Shown here: positions 42,400 through 54,288 of the stretch, piece after piece
How positions within the stretch are numbered: the first letter of the stretch is position 1
Layout of the letters: each line of letters starts with the position of its first letter
Source of the DNA: Tanypteryx hageni
Lineage: Eukaryota; Arthropoda; Insecta; Odonata; Petaluridae
Assembly: GCA_028673005.1 (NCBI GenBank)
Contig: CM054115.1
Coordinates: 106,635,172 to 106,699,171, forward strand
Reading direction: 5' to 3'
Length of the DNA stretch: 64,000 bases
Position numbers and translations under genes: made by a program
The notes under the pieces: generated by a model
Told to the model about the DNA's origin: nothing
What the model saw: only the letters and a program-made list of their open reading frames with translations
Database searches by the model: none

Positions 42400-43450
42400 G
42401 TTGAGAATCGTTTAGATTGCAAGTAGACGATTCGAGCGCGGTGCGAATTTACATCTCTGCGTCAGTGGAAAGAACGCACCGATAATGACAATAGATGCCC
42501 TCAGATGATGGCTATGAAAAATCCTTGGGCTGGAGGCGGGAGGGCGTGGTGACGAGCATCGCGTCGCAGAACCACTTAGGGGCGCGACGGGCAAAGGAGG
42601 CGTCTTCGCGACGATAGTGAAATTTTCCAGACTTTTAATTCAAATCCAAACCGTACCAAAGAATGCGAATCACAAATATGTCGCCGTATGCTCCCATTCT
42701 GAAACGACGATGGCAACTCACGGAAACTTGACGAGCTGCTACTAGATACAGAGACGGAAAGGCGAGAGAGCAACCGGTGGGAGAGAGGGGAGCACCACGC
42801 ATCACACACGGTCATCGCCGACGTCGCGAGCGGGGCGTGCACCGGTACGCATCATGACACACATTCCGAGGAAACCGGGACATCGAAAAAGAGGGGGCGA
42901 ATAGGAGAGAGGAAGAGGGGATGAACAGGAGGGAGCGAAGAGAAGGCGACACCAACGCCAGGACACCAACAGGCAGCACGAACCTATGGACGACAGAGGC
43001 GCCTCTCCTTTCTCCTCGGCCGTTGGATCTCTGCGCGAGCCCACGACGTCCGCAACACTAATGTCGCCCAGGAATGTCGGGAACTCGCCAAGGAGGAGAA
43101 GAGGGGAGGAGAAGAGAGGCGGAGAAGAGGGGAGGAGGAGAGGGGAGGACAAGTGGAGGGAGTGAAAGAGGGGAAAAGAGAGAGAGAGAGCGTCCCACAA
43201 CTAAACTAGCGACCAATCCACATCATTGGCGGGAGGAGGGGGAGGAAGAGGTGTGTCCCGTGAAGGTTGGGAGAGGGAGACGGATGGAGAGAGAGAGAGA
43301 GAAAGGTGAGTCACGACGCGGGAACGGATCCTCAGGAATGTCAACGACGGCGGTGATGGTGACGCTGAAGATGTCGGGGGGGCGCCCTTGGTAGGTTCAC
43401 CTCTGACTTCGCAACCACGCCGACATGCCCAGTACGCCCACGCCATCGGG
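42400..43450 (-). promoter_or_regulatory. CpG-rich and GA-rich zone, candidate upstream promoter
   Basis: Dense CG dinucleotides with long GA-rich runs (43085-43310, plus strand). Near 43210-43235 two CCAAT boxes in opposite orientation lie 15 bases apart, next to CCCGCC (minus strand). The zone is upstream of the ZO-1-like exons in the right orientation. Repeated Arg/Glu/Gly-rich reading frames come from the GA runs and are not taken as genes. Confidence 0.3.
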
Positions 43451-43743
43451 GAAAAGAATTCGCGATGCGCTCAACATCTGCCGGATGACGAAGTAAAAAG
43501 ACATCCATTCACCATGTTTAAAAGATTTTTAATCCTCTTCGACGTTCACAGACAAATTGTCATTCGACTTTCCTTGTGTGTGGTTGGCTGTATCTAATAT
43601 ATACCGAAAGTTGCAACACTTATTAAGATGCAAAATTACGGTAAATGGAGCGTAGTTAAGATGCAAAATGGATTGAATCTTTCTTAAATGGTGCGGAGGC
43701 CCAACACCTCTCAAGACAATGTCTTTCAGTACCCTGATGCTCC

Positions 43744-44051
43744 TTAACCCTTTTGGCGCTAAAATTCTTTTTAGCATCACACCCTTGCCTTTGTTAGTGG
43801 TTGGATAGGATTGAAAATGACTTGGAAGGTCTCAGAGAGAGTTACTATGTATATGGAAAATAAACCGTACGCTTGAGAAGCATTTTTTTCGGTAAGAGTA
43901 CGGTTTACATGAAATAGCTAAGCATGTATGACATGAAAAGGCTATCGTATCTAAAGTGGGCGTAACTCGAAAACTGTTACATGCGACCGTAGTCCAAGGA
44001 GACGGTTGGATAATGGACGAGTATACGCGGCCGTAGTCCTTAAAGTGTTAA
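43744..44051. mobile_element. piggyBac-type MITE (308 bp)
   Basis: TTAA lies at both ends (43744-43747, 44048-44051). Ends read TTAACCCTTTTGGCGCTA and, inward from the right, TTAACACTTTAAGGACTA. Two GCG-CCGTAGTCC-type blocks recur near the right end (43985-43997, 44027-44040). No coding content. Confidence 0.68.
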
Positions 44052-44986
44052 ATGGCTTCGCTGGGTCTCTGGGACAACGCCATTTATAGTTACTCATTCT
44101 CACCGCCACAATTGCACAGAATGGCTTGCTTTCTTCGGTACCTTAGAGGTATTCAACTGAACTTCCAACGGTTGGAATTATAATTGCATCGATTTTGGCG
44201 GTAAAGAGAGGAAATCGAGTGAAGCTTGAACCGAGACTTTTTTCTGAGACTGGTGTCGATTAGTGAGCTGTCATAAGCCATTGGAAAAATATGATAGGTT
44301 TGTAAACAAAATTTAACCCAGATCGCATAAAAAATCCCTCCATAGAAGGAATAAGCGATCATAAATCCGTGAACGTGAAATTTAAGTGAAAACTTCACAA
44401 AGCGAGAAGAAAAATACAGTAGGCTCTCGCTAAGCAAATATGTACTCCTGCAAAACACCACGGCTGCCAAAATCGCGGGTATCAAAACCTAGGGTATACG
44501 GGACGACGAAGGTTCTGTTCCTGACTTACAAGATTATCAAAAGAATGAACAAATACTGTTATCACAAAAGAACAGTAATAGTCCATGTTAACCATTACAA
44601 TGCTGCTATTAATGATTAAAATACACTCTCGGGATTATTTATAAAGCGAACCGGACCTTTTAAAAATAAGGAAAAATGCTTATTTTCAGTGTCTGGCCGG
44701 CTCAGTCCTTCTTCGCTGCTTGCTTTTTTCCTACTAATTGTAGCAATCTTAACTAGAACACATCAACACGATAATTCAAAGATTTTTTTATTAGGGACAA
44801 AATCGTTCCTTTCGAGAATTGAACTCCCTATATTACGTTACAAGCTGAGTACAAGCGTGCATCTTGTTTTTCGACAACAAGAGAAAGAATTTTCAGCTTT
44901 GTAAGGAAAATGCCGTCATACAATCGGAATTTATTAAGAATTTAAAGACAGCAAAAATATTCCTTAATTGTGGAAAAAGTCTAGAT

Positions 44987-45315
44987 CAGTGGTGAGCAGC
45001 CTACGGACCGCGGTCCACATGCAGCCCTCGAGAGCGTTTTATGTGGCCCGCGAAGCTATGATTAAAAAGAGATTTAACACAAATTCATATCATATACATT
45101 CAAATTACGACAGTAAAACACTTCAGATTGAAATCTTAACCCTAAAAACTTAATTTAAACTTGATTTTCATTTATGATACCTCAGAATCTCTAGTTAACG
45201 TCCGATTTAAAATCTAATTTGGCCCGCCGAAGCATTGACAACTTGCAATGCGGCTCGCCGAGGAATTCGCAACCACCACTGCGGCCCGGAACATAGAAGA
45301 GGTTGCCCATAACTA
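44987..45315. mobile_element. hAT-type MITE with 8-bp target duplication
   Basis: Flanks GTCTAGAT (44979-44986) and GTCTAGGT (45316-45323) agree at 7 of 8. The left end CAGTGGTGAGCAGCCTACGG and the right end, read inward, TAGTTATGGGCAACC, are hAT-like. The interior has the usual GCGGTCCACATGCAGCC and ATGTGGCCCGCG text. Confidence 0.8.
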
Positions 45316-45427
45316 GTCTAGGTGGTTTTACTTACGTAGTTACCTAAGAGGTGATTACGAATCATTTCAATTATGTATTTTGATAAAGGTAATAGTAATC
45401 TTATTATATAATACGCTACGTTTGTCC

Positions 45428-45464
45428 CTCACGCTCGACTGAGGGCGCCTCAGTCGAGAGTGAG
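45428..45464. other. Strong 37-nt hairpin
   Basis: CTCACGCTCGACTGAGGG followed by CGCCTCAGTCGAGAGTGAG folds into an 11-bp stem extended by 5 more pairs past a single mismatch, with a 3-nt loop. It is a GC-rich spot in AT-rich DNA with no neighbour gene. Function unknown. Confidence 0.6.
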
Positions 45465-45954
45465 AACTATTTATGACTATAATGTTTTTTTTTTAAACTA
45501 TCCGAATAGGCAGAAGACTGAAATTTTGTTGGAATGTTTGATTCTTATAGTAAAGTCCATTTACGAAAAAAATTTCTCTAAAAGATCCGAGTTCGACTCC
45601 AGTACACAATTTCTATTTCCCATAAGATAACACGTAAAAATCAATTTTTCGACTTACATGGTTTTACTTTTTTGGAAATTAAAATTAGAAAACATTTACC
45701 TACTATCTTCGGACCTAGACCGTTTTAAAGAAAAATAAATAACGTTTCTTATCGTCACATTTCGCCTATGTATCTAAATCGCTAAAGTTATACGTTTAAA
45801 TCAATTTTATTGGAAAATTTTAAGATTTTTAACGATATGTTACCTTGCCAACCATGTCTTTATTAAACCTCGAGATTGTATTATCGTCTCAATCCTTACA
45901 CTATATGCGTATGGAAAGTGTACTTTGAATGCTTTAATACGCGAGGAAGAAAAA

Positions 45955-46080
45955 AGAAGGGGAGAGACAGGGAGAGAGAGAGAGAGAGAGAGAAAGAGAG
46001 GGAGTGAGAGGAGAGAGAGAAAGTGAGAGGAGAGTGAGAGTAGAGAGAGAGGAGACAGAAGGAGGGAAAGGGGGAGAGAT
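45955..46080. repeat. (GA)n-rich simple repeat
   Basis: Runs of GAGAGAGA broken by GGGA and AAGTGAGAGG. No gene. Confidence 0.9.
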
Positions 46081-46139
46081 ACACAATGTTCTTTATTGGG
46101 GTTAGATTGAGCCTAGGAAGACTATTTTTCCAGAGGAGA

Positions 46140-46410
46140 GAGGGGAAGTGAGAAATAGTGAAGGGGGGAGAGGGAATGGGGAGGGAAGGGAGGAGAGGGA
46201 ATGGGGAGAGGGAAGGGGGAGAGGGAAGGGGGAGAGGGAAGGGGGAGAGGGAAGGGGGAAAGGGAAGGGGTGAGAGGGAAGGGGTGAGAGGGAAGGGGTG
46301 AGAGGGAAGGGGTGAGAGGGAAGGGGTGAGAGGGAAGGGGTGAGAAGGAAGGGGTGAGAAGGAAGGGGTGAGAGGGAAGGGGGAGATGGAATGGGGAGAG
46401 GAAAGAGGGG
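46140..46410. repeat. Minisatellite of GAGGGAAGGGG-type units
   Basis: About twenty units of 12-14 bases, with two variants: GGGAGAGGGAAGG in the first part and GGTGAGAGGGAAGG in the second. The long Ser/Pro/Leu reading frame on the minus strand is a product of the repeat. Confidence 0.93.
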
Positions 46411-46429
46411 TGAGGAAAAATCCGAAATT

Positions 46430-46859
46430 CTACAAAATGTTACATTTAAAGGGTGTTTTTGACCCCAATGTCCCATTTTAAACACCCATAAGAAAAGCAC
46501 TGAACACTGCGGGGCTATATAAAATTGCTTTTTAAGTTATTTAAAATTAAGATACAAAGTCAGGACATGCACAATACTGTGGAAAAAAGAATTATTTTTC
46601 TTGAATCAGAATTTTCATGCTGAATGCGTACAAATTTTATTTTAATCCTAAAATTATGAAATTTTTTTCGGTCTTCAACAATGAAAAATATTAACTACCA
46701 TAGCAACGACTCCAATGCCTTTCAATGGGAATTGATTTTCCCTAGTTTAAGAGCATTGATTTTATGCTTAGACTGCATTATAATTCATTTGATTTCAGCC
46801 AACGACGTATATATATGATTACGTGACAATTTTAAATTAATTTTTTATCCGGAAATGTA
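46430..46859 (-). repeat. Dispersed repeat, inverse copy of 33100-33560
   Basis: On the minus strand it shares GCTTTTCTTATGGG, ATGGGACATTGGGGTCAAAA and TTCATTGTTGAAGACC with 33100-33560. The order of blocks is the same. The minisatellite lies directly beside it, the Tc1 element on the other side. Confidence 0.55.
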
Positions 46860-49800
46860 CAGTCCTGGCCAAAATTAACGCAACACCTCGTGGCGTTCTA
46901 CGGCGGCATCTGCGCGAACTTAAACGAGCGAAGTCTCTTTCGACGGAATGGCAACCCTGAACAGGTGCAGGAGTAGGGGAGGATCCGAGCGCTGAGGGGG
47001 TGAGGAAGCGCCGACAGTGTATTTGATAAATTCGGGGTATGGTTTAAGGTTTCTCGGTTGTGTAGCGAAGTTTTCTCGTTGCATCCGAGCTTCCTACTCT
47101 CGGAACTCAGGAAGCGATCTTACAATTTAGAAAGCACGGAGAGAGAGTCGACAGAAAAAATGCTAAATGCTATTTATAATCATCACCGAAACCTTTGCCC
47201 AGGCAATGCGAATGAAATACAAATAAAATGATAAATCTAACATTATATCTTTCATTAATAATAAATCGACCCTCCTCTGTTCTGGATAACTATTTCCAAT
47301 CTCTTCGGCATGGATTTAAGAACGTTCCTGCATAATCCAGTGCTTATGCTATCCCATTCTGTCTTAATAAACTCCTGAATAACCACTGAGGTTGAAACAA
47401 ACGAGGCGGCTGGCTTGGGGTATTCTCAGGAGAAACCTTAGGTGCGCCGTCTGTCAGATGTGACCGGACTCCCCTTCCTTGGCATCTTTCTCTAACAGTA
47501 AGAGCAGGCAAATGCCGGCCTCTGGTAACATTCCTCTCTTCCTCCCGCCTTCCATACCTATTCCCGATCCTTTTCTTCTGGTCTGAAAAGCTGTTATCGA
47601 TACTCACTTGCCTCTTTAAATGTAGGCCCATTTTTCGTCTCTTTCGACGGAATGGCAACCTTGAACAAGTGCTGGAGTAGGGGAGGATCCGAGAGCTGAG
47701 GGGAAGAGGAAGCGCCGACAGTGTATTTGATAAATTCGGTGCATGGTTTAAGGTTTCTCGGTTGTGTAGCGAAGTTTTCTCGTTGCATCCGAGCTTCCTA
47801 CTCTCGGAACTTAGGAAGCGATCTTACAATTTAGAAAGCACGGAGAGGGATTAAGTCGAGGGAGAAAAAAACGTTAAATGCTATTTATAATCATTACCGA
47901 AACCTTTGTCCCTGTAATGTGGATGAAATACAAATAAAATCATAAATAAAAACTAACAACTGGTGTTTGTCTGATATTATATCTTTAATTAATATTCATT
48001 CCACCCTCCTCTGTTCTGGATAACTAGTTCCAGCCTCTTCGGCATGGATTTAAGAACGTTCGCGCATAATCAAGCGCTTATGCTCTCCCATTCTTCTTCT
48101 ATTTGTTGCCACAATTGAGCAGCGTTTTGGGCTCTCACATTTTTATTTTTAATCTCCCTTGCCATGCACGCCCAAATGTTTTCAATAGGGTTGAGATCGG
48201 GGCTCATAACTGTCCACACCAGCTGTGTGATTTGATGCTCTTCAAACCACCTTTTAGCCACCATGCAGGTGTGCACTCGGTAGTTGTCCTGTTTTTAATA
48301 AAAAATAAAGTTATAATAGTTATATAATTATTGCTTCATCATTCACGAACACTTCTATTATAGGCTGTATCCTAGGCGGGCGGGCGTCGAGGCGAGTGTA
48401 GAGCGGGGGAATACTTACATATCAACTATAATGCGTGTCTTCCGTAGTGAGGATTTGCGGGCGGCGCGGAGATGCTAACCACCCACCCGCACTTGATTAT
48501 ATATTTGATGTGACCAACTCATGGCTTTCGTCAGACTACATACGATTCTCCGATTGGGTTTTTCGTTGAAAGTTTGGAACTTTATTATATTCAGATTAAA
48601 TTATGTTAAGCGATGCATTTTATAGGAAATAGTTTCCAACAATACTTGTAAAAGATAATGTTCTTTACGTTTATTTGCATACAAAATCTTCATTACCAAC
48701 GTTTTCATGGGGATAACTGCGGAAAACCGAGGAAAATATTAAAAAACTGAACTCAATTGTGCGTTCTGTGGATAATTATTAAAAACATACGTTGTAGATA
48801 TTTATATCATCTACGTATGTTATGAATCATATTCTTACTGAAATATTAGAGGACATGTTCGAGTAAAATGAGAATATGACGTCACAATACCCCACTTAAG
48901 GTATGCAGACTGTTGTCAAAAAGTTATCAGTTCATTGTTGGGTTAAATAAGTTGTGGATGTTAAATTTCGCGAATCGTGGTGATAGGATTGTAACTATTT
49001 GAGTTGCCGTGTCCTAAAACGTTTGTAACACAGACATCATCACATCATCGCTAAATTTATCAAAACGTATTCATGGGATCTCAAAACGTGTATCTCCGTC
49101 AAAATCAGGAAATCGATAATTTCCATGAATACAATATTTTCTCTATATACGTCGTATGCATGGAGAAAGTAAAAATCTAAGTTGTTTGTTTTTCCTCGCA
49201 TCCCCCTTGCATGGCTTCAAAGGAAGTATGGAAAAACAGGCGTCGTGGTGAAGCCATCTGCCACAACAATGAAAATCGCGACAGCCCAAACTACCCGCGT
49301 CTACTTCGGACACAACGCGTTGACATTAACGCGGGCGGACAGGTAGCGCAACCCACACACCCATATGCCGTTCACGTAGGACACAGCTGAATAAAAAAAG
49401 TAATCAATGGAAAAATCGTAACTTCGCACATCAATGTTTAAATTCCGCAGAATAGAAGACATCATGCCCAAAATTAAGGTAGTTTCAAAGGTCACTTACC
49501 TGTTGATAAATAAAATCATCCGCGAATAACGATGTCACTGAGGGAAGCATAATATTATCTAAAATCTGAACGTATATCTCTCCGTTCAAAGTTCCTTCCA
49601 CCCTCCAGCATACCCCTGGGACGTCTGCACATATCCATGCCCAGGCGTGAACCGAAAAGCGTCCACTCCTTGTCCACTCGTGAATGTATCTTGGATCAAA
49701 TCGAGTATTTTGAAGCCGACACACCAGCACTGGACCAGAAGACGCCGACGAAAATGTTTTCTCGTCGGAAAAAATCACTCTGCCCCAGAATTCTTCTCCT

Positions 49801-50556
49801 TTCCTTATGTGTGCATTAGCAAATTCTAGGCGAGCAGCAATGTGAGCAGGAGTTAAAATTTCTTTTATCGCTGCCCTTCTTGACCGCAGATCAGTGGCCA
49901 AGACCTGCCTGCTCTTACTGTTAGAGAAAGATGCCAAGGAAGGGGAGTCCGGTCCCATCTGACAGACGGCGCACCTAGGGTTTCTCCTGAGAATACCCCA
50001 AGCCAGCCGCCTCGTTTGTTTCAACCTCAGTGGTTATCCAGGAGTTTATTAAGGCAGAATGGGATAGCATAAGCACTGGATTATGCGGAAACGTTCTTAA
50101 ATCCATGCCGAAGAGATTGGAAATAGTTATCCAGAACAGAGGAGGGTCGATTTATTATTAATGAAAGATATAATGTTAGATTTATCATTTTATTTGTATT
50201 TCATTCGCATTGCCTGGGCAAAGGTTTCGGTGATGATTATAAATAGCATTTAGCATTTTTTCTGTCGACTCTCTCTCCGTGCTTTCTAAATTGTAAGATC
50301 GCTTCCTGAGTTCCGAGAGTAGGAAGCTCGGATGCAACGAGAAAACTTCGCTACACAACCGAGAAACCTTAAACCATACCCCGAATTTATCAAATACACT
50401 GTCGGCGCTTCCTCACCCCCTCAGCGCTCGGATCCTCCCCTACTCCTGCACCTGTTCAGGGTTGCCATTCCGTCGAAAGAGACTTCGCTCGTTTAAGTTC
50501 GCGCAGATGCCGCCGTAGAACGCCACGAGGTGTTGCGTTAATGTTGGCCAGGACTG
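46860..50556 (-). mobile_element. Tc1-type transposon with 650-bp inverted repeats
   Basis: TA flanks both ends; ends read CAGTCCTGGCCAAAATTAAC and, inward, CAGTCCTGGCCAACATTAAC. Arms 46860-47509 and 49907-50556 are the same length (650) and differ at only a few sites by eye. Each arm contains a C-terminal transposase piece (KSMPKRLEIVIQNRGG). A third, diverged direct copy of much of the arm (46933-47365) is at 47638-48097. The transposase (minus) has a 1.2-kb intron. So the element is a composite, with its 3' end present three times. Confidence 0.87.
48070..50024 (-). pseudogene. Tc1-type (DD34E) transposase with an intron at the second catalytic Asp
   Basis: Exon one ends at 49500 and carries TPAHIAARLEFANAHIRKGE, the first Asp (VIFSDEKTF), YIHEWTRSG and LPSVTSLFADDFIYQQ. 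A GTAAGT donor (49499) and an ACAG acceptor (48289) border a 1211-bp intron. Exon two (48288-48070) starts exactly with DNYRVHTCMVAKRWFEEH, giving the family motif QQDN, and reaches SPDLNPIENIWACM; 34 residues separate the second Asp and the Glu. It stops at EEEWESISA, about 35 residues early; the missing end exists in the outer arms. The N-terminal part (50024 upward) runs into the right arm and is unreliable. The intron contains a fragment of the repeat family seen at 18776. Confidence 0.82.
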
Positions 50557-51253
50557 TACTAAGGGCATGGATGAAGACACCAACGTAACGCACCTACTTT
50601 AGTCATGCCTATCCGTCATTTTGACGGACAGTTTCACTAGTCTATATTAATTTCATTTAATATTATGAGTGAAAAGGTGACGGTCCGTGTCGAAACCTCA
50701 ACCTACAATGTGAACACTGATGAAAAATGACGTGTCGAAGACGGTCCGTGTCGAAACGGAGACGTTACGTATAGTGTGAATCGGCCTTTATTAGCCTACT
50801 TTCCAGAATGGACAAAGGCTTATAGTTTTGTCGTTGTGTCTGTCTGTCCGTCCTCCCCTATTAACTTTTGAATCAATAGAGTGATTTTCGTGAAACTTGG
50901 TGAAAGTCTCTTACTACATGGGCCGAGCTCCCGGAGATAGTTTTTGTTGCGAAGATGGAAGTCCCGGGTTCGATTCCAGGAACTATCCTTCCCATTTGAT
51001 TTACATGGGAAATCTGAAATCAATCGTCCAGGGTAATTTTCTCTTGCACATTAAAATATCTTAGAATTGTAATATCGGAGCGTGCTTTTTACTATTCTCT
51101 GAGGAAAGGAATGAAGATTTTAATTTTTATCTTAGAATTGTACGAAGAATGATAGCGGAAAATTAACCTGCGTAAATGTTCCGTCATAAATTTCTCGAAA
51201 GGCAAGAACCAAATGATAAATTTAAAGTATAAAATCAATATAAATAGAGATAT
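50557..51253. other. No gene; tRNA-like trace and common arthropod-type repeat text
   Basis: A B-box-like block GTCCCGGGTTCGATTCCAGG at 50962-50981 resembles the tRNA-like repeats elsewhere. TGTCTGTCTGTCCGTCC at 50837 and GTGAAACTTGG downstream are typical of a dispersed non-coding repeat. Confidence 0.4.
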
Positions 51254-51660
51254 GTGTACATAGATATTTCATTAAATGCGTCTGTTAAATATCTAGGGTT
51301 CTCTATCTATCGCAATCGCTCGTGGGCAATGGAAATTTGTCGTATTATTGGTACAGTGAATAAGAATATTAGAACGGAATGGTACCCAAAAATCCAAAAA
51401 ACGTGTGAATTATCACGGGTTAGGCTCAGGTCAATATGCTTCGAGTATGTGCGATCTCCATGAGAGAGGCCACTCATTAGCGTTTGAAGAAGTCCAGCGC
51501 GGAGCAGGTATTTAGATTCATAAAACAAATATATGACTATAACCGAAGTATTACCTCATTATTATTATCATTCGAGTATTTTGTTTGGGAACCGCTGGAG
51601 AATTACCGACTGAACGATAGGCTGGGGCTTCTAGTAGTAGTAGTAGTAGTTTATTTATCA
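51254..51660 (+). pseudogene. LINE (jockey/CR1-like) reverse transcriptase C-terminal remnant
   Basis: One frame reads ISLNASVKYLGFSIYRNRSW, the KYLG block found after the catalytic core of jockey-like reverse transcriptases. Further on, a different frame reads FEYVRSP (usual MEYA-S block), then EEVQRGAG (usual IE-VQRRAARF) and, shifted again, WEPLENYRLNDRLGLL (usual LGWE-LE-RR-RL). Several shifts separate these. A (TAG)n stretch follows at about 51631-51650. Confidence 0.65.
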
Positions 51661-53527
51661 CATACAGGAAATTCCAATTAAATGAAAAAGTAAAGGCTAG
51701 CAGGTCTAGCCGTGGTAGTCTTATTCGAAACACCTTGGGAGACATGATCATGCCAATAAATACGCGAGATCGATTGTATGAGAGAGCGATATCGAGGCTC
51801 CATTTCCCTGCTGTTAATGGTGTAGTAGAAATACGTTTAACTTCCTTTCGTGTGCAAACAGAACATAGTAAATTAAAGAAAATGGATTATCTACGACGAA
51901 TAAATGTACGTAAATACGTTAATTTTCCTCTCGTGCGCGCAAAGCGCTTTGTAAGTGGAAAAGAATATATAATTTACGACGAAGGAATGAACTACAACGT
52001 GAGGATAACGTTACAATTACTCAAGCGAGGTATTTTAAAAATAATTTTCGATTGTTTTACTTATATCTCCGAAGATATAAAAGATGGAAAGCATTGGTGT
52101 CACTTATTCTTGAAAAGTTTTAGTTTTGAAAATTTGTCAGGCGGATAGAGAAACGTCCAAAATTTGAATACAAACTGTTTTCGTTCCTAATTTAAATGTC
52201 ATTTTGGAAGTTTCAATTATCCAAGAAAAAGTACGTTAATGTAAAATACATATGTTTATGTAGAATGATGATGCGCAATACAACGCTAACTTAGCTATTA
52301 AGCCTCCCTCATTTAAACGTTAACTTCACCTGCACATGCTACCCCCGTTATAAAACAAATGAAGTTCCATTGGCCGAATATGTGGCGGTATAACCATATG
52401 AAAAATAAAAAAACGCGCTAATTGTATCCTTTTTCATGAACAATACCCTACGTTTTTACCTATTAAAATCTGCATGCATTTAAAGATTTTTTGAAATGGT
52501 ATATTTTTTAATCTGATTACTCCCGCATCCTCCCGAAGGATGAAGCCTTGACCCGCCCTTGCCTTACATCGGCTCCTATGATTTTCCTTTGGAGAGTTGA
52601 AAAAACAATAGATTGGAGTGTAACTTCTAATATAAAAAATTGTATAAATTTCGGAAATTTCTCAACGGTTGTACCCAACGACCTATCACCAGGACAGTCC
52701 ATAGCTAAGGCGAATCTGGGCAACCGGCCCAGCAAAGTTTAATTCGGCGGTAATTTTAAGCGGGGCCCGAACGATCTGTTTGCCCTCTAGGAATGTCCCA
52801 GCTTACCACTATAGAAAAAGCCATCACTGTAGCAATTCTAGAAGTAAATGAAGAATTTAGTTAGCCAAGTCAGTCGGTCATAACTGTCTTCCGCAGATCC
52901 TATCACGAATATGTCTATCTCCTCTAGACTCCAAATCGTACTTATGAATCACGTACATTAAACTCCTGTCACTCATGTTTACCTATTTTGTCTCTTGGAG
53001 TTGATTCCGTTTCTTCAGAGGTCCACTGCTGGGCATATTCTCTTGCAATCTAACATGACCACTGACGTTTAAACATATTCGCTCTTTTAATAAAGTCGCA
53101 GACCCCCTATCGTTTCTTTTGCGATATCACCTCGTGACCCAAAGAGTATGCCTCTCTAAATGCTTCTATGCTTTTTTAGCACGCATTAGATTATTCTAGC
53201 ATCCATTTTTCATATCTGTTGATTATTCCACTTTTTCTGCAAAAATTATTTGAAAATCTAGAAGCTTTGATATTTACAGTAACACGTTTACCCGGTAAGC
53301 AGCGAAAACTGGTAGTGGTGCAATTACGCCATGCCTACAGCACTTAAAATCTCTATTAACCCATCTGATCGCGTCTGGGAACAGAGCCAGGTGTGCCTGT
53401 CGGTTCTACCTATTTCACATAATTTCTTTTACACTTTCATCTACTCATACCCTCATCAGCACCATAAGGAACGACTATCGCTCGTATATCTTCATTAGTG
53501 ACGATATCATTTCTCATATTTTACACT
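51661..53527. other. No supported gene
   Basis: The longest open frame (51735-52148, plus, 137 codons) has no recognisable motif and ordinary AT-rich codons; I do not call it a gene. The rest is AT-rich DNA without clear repeats. Confidence 0.5.
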
Positions 53528-53814
53528 CAGTGGCGTATTTTGATCCTCTGGGGTCCATAGGCACTAAGAGTTTGGGAGCCTTTGCTTGTAGTTTGCAGAG
53601 ATTATTGCATTAATTACAATTTGAATTTCTTAGAATAAGAAAAACGTTATTTTTACTTATTTATTCTTTTTATTTTTTTACTTTCAGTAATACTGACTGT
53701 ATAACAGTCAATCTACGTGGGCCTCCTAACCTTGGGGGCCCATTCGTTTTTTAATTTACTTTTCCTTCAATAATAGTGAGGTGCCTAGTGTGCTTATTGG
53801 GTAATCCGGCACTG
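53528..53814. mobile_element. hAT-type MITE with 8-bp target duplication
   Basis: Flanks TTTACACT (53520-53527) and TCTACACT (53815-53822) agree at 7 of 8. Ends CAGTGGCGTATTTTGATCC and, inward, CAGTGCCGGATTACC are hAT-like; GGGGTCC and GGGGGCCC blocks lie inside. Confidence 0.8.
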
Positions 53815-54288
53815 TCTACACTCCACGATACTAAAAAGTTCCAAACAGAATGAGCCGCTCTCTTCTGGACTCCACGAGGTACTCAATGCTTGGCCGAAAA
53901 TGCGAAAAATGTGCGATTTTCCTCCAAATAGGCCTTTAAATATATTGATTTATTTAAAAGAAGAAAGCTGCTGCAAAGAGTAACTCCTAAATTTTGATAG
54001 CGATTGACGCATTTTAAAATTGACCCGAAAATTTGTCAATCGCAATGAATGAAGTTTCTAGAGCGCTTGAAATTCGCGGAACAAACTTTATCGATACTTG
54101 CCTCTTTCCAAATAGTACATGTAAAAATTTGAAATTCGTCTGGTGGTCATCAGAATGGATTTCTCCGTACACTGTGGCTCATGAACAAGAGCAGACGCTG
54201 ATTGGAGCAGGGATCTGCTTTTGAGAACGAATGACACTTTGTTAAGAGTTAGCCGCAGGGCCTTTTCTGAGAGAAAGGATAGCCCAGT

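Noticed and set aside
42802..43446. Several Arg/Glu/Gly- or Ser/Pro-rich frames on both strands
   Set aside because: They follow GA-rich and CpG-rich composition, with no domain or splice pattern.
46140..46410. CRISPR-like array
   Set aside because: Units are 12-14 bases with no unique spacers; it is a minisatellite in an animal genome.
46102..46500. Ser/Pro/Leu-rich 132-codon frame, minus strand
   Set aside because: It is the translation of the GAGGGAAGGGG minisatellite.
51735..52148. 137-codon open frame on the plus strand
   Set aside because: No motif, no splice context and no family I recognise; it follows LINE debris and the composition is that of the AT-rich background.
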